A program made the translations under genes and the position numbers. DNA of 8,898 nt, taken from NCBI GenBank assembly GCA_019347595.1, contig JAHWLA010000108.1:1-8898 (forward strand). The letters run 5' to 3'. Numbering within the stretch: position 1 is the stretch's first letter; every line of letters starts with the position of its first letter. Positions 6,442 through 8,898 of the stretch are shown piece by piece. This DNA comes from Actinomycetota bacterium (GTDB taxonomy: Bacteria > Actinomycetota > Acidimicrobiia > Acidimicrobiales > JAHWLA01). A model generated the notes under the pieces. The model searched no databases and was not told the origin of the DNA. It saw only the letters and a program-made list of their open reading frames with translations.

Positions 6442-7848
6442 CTATCGCGAGGCCGCGTTCACCTCGGCGTGCCTCGGCCACGGCCGGGCCTGCTCGAACA
6501 CCCGGGCCAGCCGCAGCACCACGTCGTCGGCGTGCCGCCGGCACATGATGTGGAGCCCCACCGGCAAGCCGTCCGACGTGAGGCCTGCGGGCAGGGACAC
6601 GGCGGGATTCCAGCACAGGTTCCCGATCATGGTGAACGGCACCGCCATGGCCGGGAACACCGTCTGCCCGGCGATCTCTGTCGGAAGCGGCCCCTCGGCG
6701 GCGAAGGCAGGGACGGCGGTCGCAGGCGTGAGCAGCACGTCGATGTCGCGGTAGAGCTCGGCCACTGCGAACTCGAGATCGGCGCGCATGCGGTGAAAGC
6801 GCGCCAGGCGCTTCACCGAGAGCTGCTCGGTCGACTGGTAGGCCAGTCGGGCGTAGATGTCGAAGTCGGCCGACCGGTCGGGCCACATGCCCTTCTCGAT
6901 GTCGTGCCACAGGTCGACGGCGCCCAAGGCGATCCACTGCTCCACCGGGCTGGGGAGCGAGACGGGGCGGTCGACGACGGCGAGGCGCGCCGCCTCCACC
7001 AATGCGGCGGCCGCCTTTTCGGCGAGGGTGGCGACCTCGGGATCGACGACGGCGAAGCCGAGGTCCGTCGACCACGCGGCCCGCAACCCTGCGGTGTCGA
7101 GCTCCTCGATGACGCGCTCGTAGACGACGTCGGCGTGGGGCAACGAGGTGCGGTCGCGGTCGTCGGGCCCGGCGGCCACGTCGAGATGGCGGGCGGCATC
7201 GCGCACGGTCGTGGTGAGCGCGCTGTACACCGACGTCTGCGACGGCGCACCCCGCTCGTGGGGGATGCGGCCGAACGTCGGCTTGAAGCCGACCAGCCCG
7301 CAGAACGCAGCGGGGATGCGGGTGGAGCCGCCGCCGTCGCTCGCCGTGCAGAAGGGGACGACGCCCGCGGCGACCGCCGCCGCCGAGCCACCGCTGGAGC
7401 CGCCCGGCGTGCGGGTGGGGTCCCACGGGTTGCGGGCCGTGCCCCACGCGGGCGTCGACGTGTAGCAGGTGGCGCCGAACTCGGGCGCGGCCGTCTTGCC
7501 GACGGGGATGGCGCCCGCCGCCCGGAGGCGCCCGACGTGGACGGAGTCGTGGTCGACGGGCGGGCGCCCCTTGTAGAGCAGCGAACCGTGCGAGGTCGGC
7601 ATGCCCGCGCAGTCCTCCAGGTCCTTCACCCCGAACGGCACGCCGGCCAGCGGCCCCGGGTCGTCACCCCGTCGCACCGCGTCGTCGACCCGGCGGGCTT
7701 CGGCACGGGCAAGACCGGGATCGACGTGGACGAAGGCGTTGAGCGCCGGGTTGGCCGCCTCGATGGCATCGAGGCATTCCTCGACCACTTCCGTAGCCGT
7801 GCACTCCCCCGCGCGGACAGCCTCGGCAACCTCTACGAGGGTTCGCAT
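6442..7848 (-). CDS. Amidase-signature family hydrolase (468 aa)
   Basis: A serine hydrolase of the amidase-signature family, which cleaves carboxamides by a Ser-cisSer-Lys triad. The triad is visible: Lys75 in GVPFGVKDLEDCAG, cis-Ser151 in TPGGSSGGSAAAVAAG, and nucleophile Ser175 in SDGGGSTRIPAAFCG, with the family's 24-residue spacing between the serines. GLVGFKPTFGRIP follows as usual. The length is normal and there is no signal peptide, so it is cytoplasmic. The substrate cannot be told: the rest of the protein fits general amidases (often annotated as 6-aminohexanoate-cyclic-dimer hydrolase-like or AtzF-like), and the partner subunits GatB and GatC of the tRNA amidotransferase are not adjacent, so GatA is unlikely. 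The start is ATG at 7848-7846, only 9 nt after the peptidase stop, with no clear Shine-Dalgarno sequence; translational coupling is likely. Confidence 0.94.
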   Translation of the reverse strand: MRTLVEVAEAVRAGECTATEVVEECLDAIEAANPALNAFVHVDPGLARAEARRVDDAVRRGDDPGPLAGVPFGVKDLEDCAGMPTSHGSLLYKGRPPVDHDSVHVGRLRAAGAIPVGKTAAPEFGATCYTSTPAWGTARNPWDPTRTPGGSSGGSAAAVAAGVVPFCTASDGGGSTRIPAAFCGLVGFKPTFGRIPHERGAPSQTSVYSALTTTVRDAARHLDVAAGPDDRDRTSLPHADVVYERVIEELDTAGLRAAWSTDLGFAVVDPEVATLAEKAAAALVEAARLAVVDRPVSLPSPVEQWIALGAVDLWHDIEKGMWPDRSADFDIYARLAYQSTEQLSVKRLARFHRMRADLEFAVAELYRDIDVLLTPATAVPAFAAEGPLPTEIAGQTVFPAMAVPFTMIGNLCWNPAVSLPAGLTSDGLPVGLHIMCRRHADDVVLRLARVFEQARPWPRHAEVNAASR

Positions 7849-7857
7849 GGGCGAACG

Positions 7858-8898
7858 CTACGGCCGAATGCCGAAGCGGGCCAGTACGGCCGGCGCGTCG
7901 GGGAAGACAGCCTGGGCGGCGGCCACCAGATCGGCGGGCTTCGCCACCCGGTAGGCGTTGCGGGCGACGTAGATGCGCAGGGCGCAATCGACGAGGTCGG
8001 GCGGGCCCAGCGCGGCCAGCGCCTGCGCCCCCTGCACGTAGACGCTGCGGTAGTAGATCGACTGGCGCGACTCCCAGAACGTCATCGGCTCGCCCAGGCG
8101 CCCTCGGCCCGCGGCCGGCACCGGCCGCCCTTGGAACTCGCGCACCACGTTCTCGAACCGGGCCTCCCCCCAACTGGCCAACCCCTCGTCGAGCCACGGG
8201 TCGCGGCCCTGATTGTTGGCGACGAGCCCGTAGAACCACTGGTGGGCGACCTCGTGGGGCGTCGTCCGGCCCACCGTCTTCGGCCCCTGCATGACGTGCA
8301 TGGGGTACTCGATCCCCCCGGGGAGTTCGGGGGTGATGGCGAAGCTGAGGGTCGGCCACGGGTAGGGGCCGAAGCGACGGGCGAAGTCCTCCAAGGAGCC
8401 GACCACGCGGTCGAGATAGGCCCGCGGCGACTCGGGAATGCCGGCGTGCACGCCGACGGTCACCTGCACCGGGTTGGGCGCGCGGGCTGTGTGGCTCGCT
8501 GTCGTGAAGCGGCCCACCGAGAGGGCGAAGTCGGGCGCCGCTGTCGCCGTCCACCGGCCGCTGCCGTCGGGAACGCCCGTGGCGAGGACGTCGAGCCCGT
8601 CGGGCACTGTGATGGAGACGGCCCAGTCGGCCGTCACCGGCGTGGACGACTCGGCGAAGCCCGATGTGGCGGGGTCGGTGGCCCAGCCGACGCCGCGCTC
8701 CCACGCCAGGATGGGGAAGAACGACCCGAGGCGAATGGCGTCGCCGTTGCGGGAGATGCGGTCGGCGACGGCGCCGGGGAGGGTGAGGCGCCAGTCCACC
8801 GATGCCTCGACGGTGCGCCCGGCGTCGACGCTCACGGGGATCTCGAGCGTGGTCGCACTGGGCCGGCGCGACTCGGCGGGGTGGGCGCCCAAGCGGAC
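7858..8898 (-). CDS. M1-type gluzincin metallopeptidase, 5' end missing (346 residues visible)
   Basis: A zinc metallopeptidase of the M1 (aminopeptidase N / leukotriene A4 hydrolase) group. Counting from the first visible residue, the zinc motif HEVAH is at 215-219 and the third ligand Glu238 in WLDEGLASW follows after exactly 18 residues, the M1 spacing. GGIEYP (194-199) takes the place of the GAMEN exopeptidase motif, and Tyr287 in SVYVQGAQAL fits the transition-state tyrosine. Upstream residues have the beta-rich character of the M1 N-terminal domain. The frame is open to the window edge; a TTG at 8892-8890 could be read as a start, but the sequence around it looks like the interior of the N-terminal domain, so the true start and any lipoprotein or secretion signal lie outside the window. 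It is the first of three closely spaced genes (9 nt to the amidase). Zinc residues are encoded at about 8242-8256. Confidence 0.9.
   Translation of the reverse strand, partial: VRLGAHPAESRRPSATTLEIPVSVDAGRTVEASVDWRLTLPGAVADRISRNGDAIRLGSFFPILAWERGVGWATDPATSGFAESSTPVTADWAVSITVPDGLDVLATGVPDGSGRWTATAAPDFALSVGRFTTASHTARAPNPVQVTVGVHAGIPESPRAYLDRVVGSLEDFARRFGPYPWPTLSFAITPELPGGIEYPMHVMQGPKTVGRTTPHEVAHQWFYGLVANNQGRDPWLDEGLASWGEARFENVVREFQGRPVPAAGRGRLGEPMTFWESRQSIYYRSVYVQGAQALAALGPPDLVDCALRIYVARNAYRVAKPADLVAAAQAVFPDAPAVLARFGIRP

Noticed and set aside
6442..7848. Amidase as GatA of the Asp/Glu-tRNA amidotransferase
   Set aside because: gatB and gatC are not nearby, and the sequence fits a general amidase; GatA can not be excluded only for want of an alignment.
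8890..8892. TTG as the start codon of the M1 peptidase
   Set aside because: The frame is open to the edge, and the residues after it already look like the interior of an N-terminal domain; no start can be assigned within the window.
1..8898. tRNA or rRNA genes, CRISPR arrays, insertion sequences, phage or toxin-antitoxin genes
   Set aside because: I saw no cloverleaf-like segment, spaced direct repeats, transposase motif or recognisable mobile-element protein on either strand.

Overview
The window is very GC-rich (roughly 70% by eye), densely packed, and every gene I can support reads on the minus strand. Base composition, GTG starts and gene content (full-length Lhr next to an endonuclease VIII-type glycosylase, a PAC2 protein with an acidic tail) point to an actinobacterium. 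Acidimicrobiia or a similar uncultured lineage is a guess, since nothing seen fixes the class.

Layout in the direction of transcription (high to low coordinates): a gluzincin (M1-type) metallopeptidase whose 5' end is cut by the window edge (7858-8898); an amidase-signature hydrolase 9 nt later (6442-7848); a PAC2-family protein 31 nt later (5550-6410); a 61-nt gap holding a perfect 9-bp hairpin; a full-length 1453-residue Lhr helicase (1127-5488); a 74-nt gap mostly filled by a 49-bp, 24-bp-arm palindrome; an Fpg/Nei-family DNA glycosylase (294-1052); a probable 48-codon small gene (105-251) whose 3' end lies inside another hairpin (85-131); and the first 17 codons of what is probably an MFS transporter running off the left edge (1-53). 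No stretch longer than 75 nt lacks a proposed gene.

The first three genes are spaced like one transcription unit, but their products suggest no common pathway. The Lhr-Nei pair is a recognisable DNA-repair neighbourhood: the same two genes are adjacent in Mycobacterium tuberculosis (Rv3296/Rv3297), and the C-terminal domain of some Lhr proteins is itself reported to have uracil-DNA glycosylase activity. From the PAC2 gene onward, three of the intergenic gaps hold inverted repeats that could end transcripts, none followed by a T tract.

Most of the window is ordinary, well-conserved content and I see no clear undescribed multi-gene system. The two things most worth checking are the small protein at 105-251, whose helix resembles the central part of the prokaryotic ubiquitin-like protein Pup but lacks its C-terminal GGQ/GGE end, and the long palindrome between lhr and nei.
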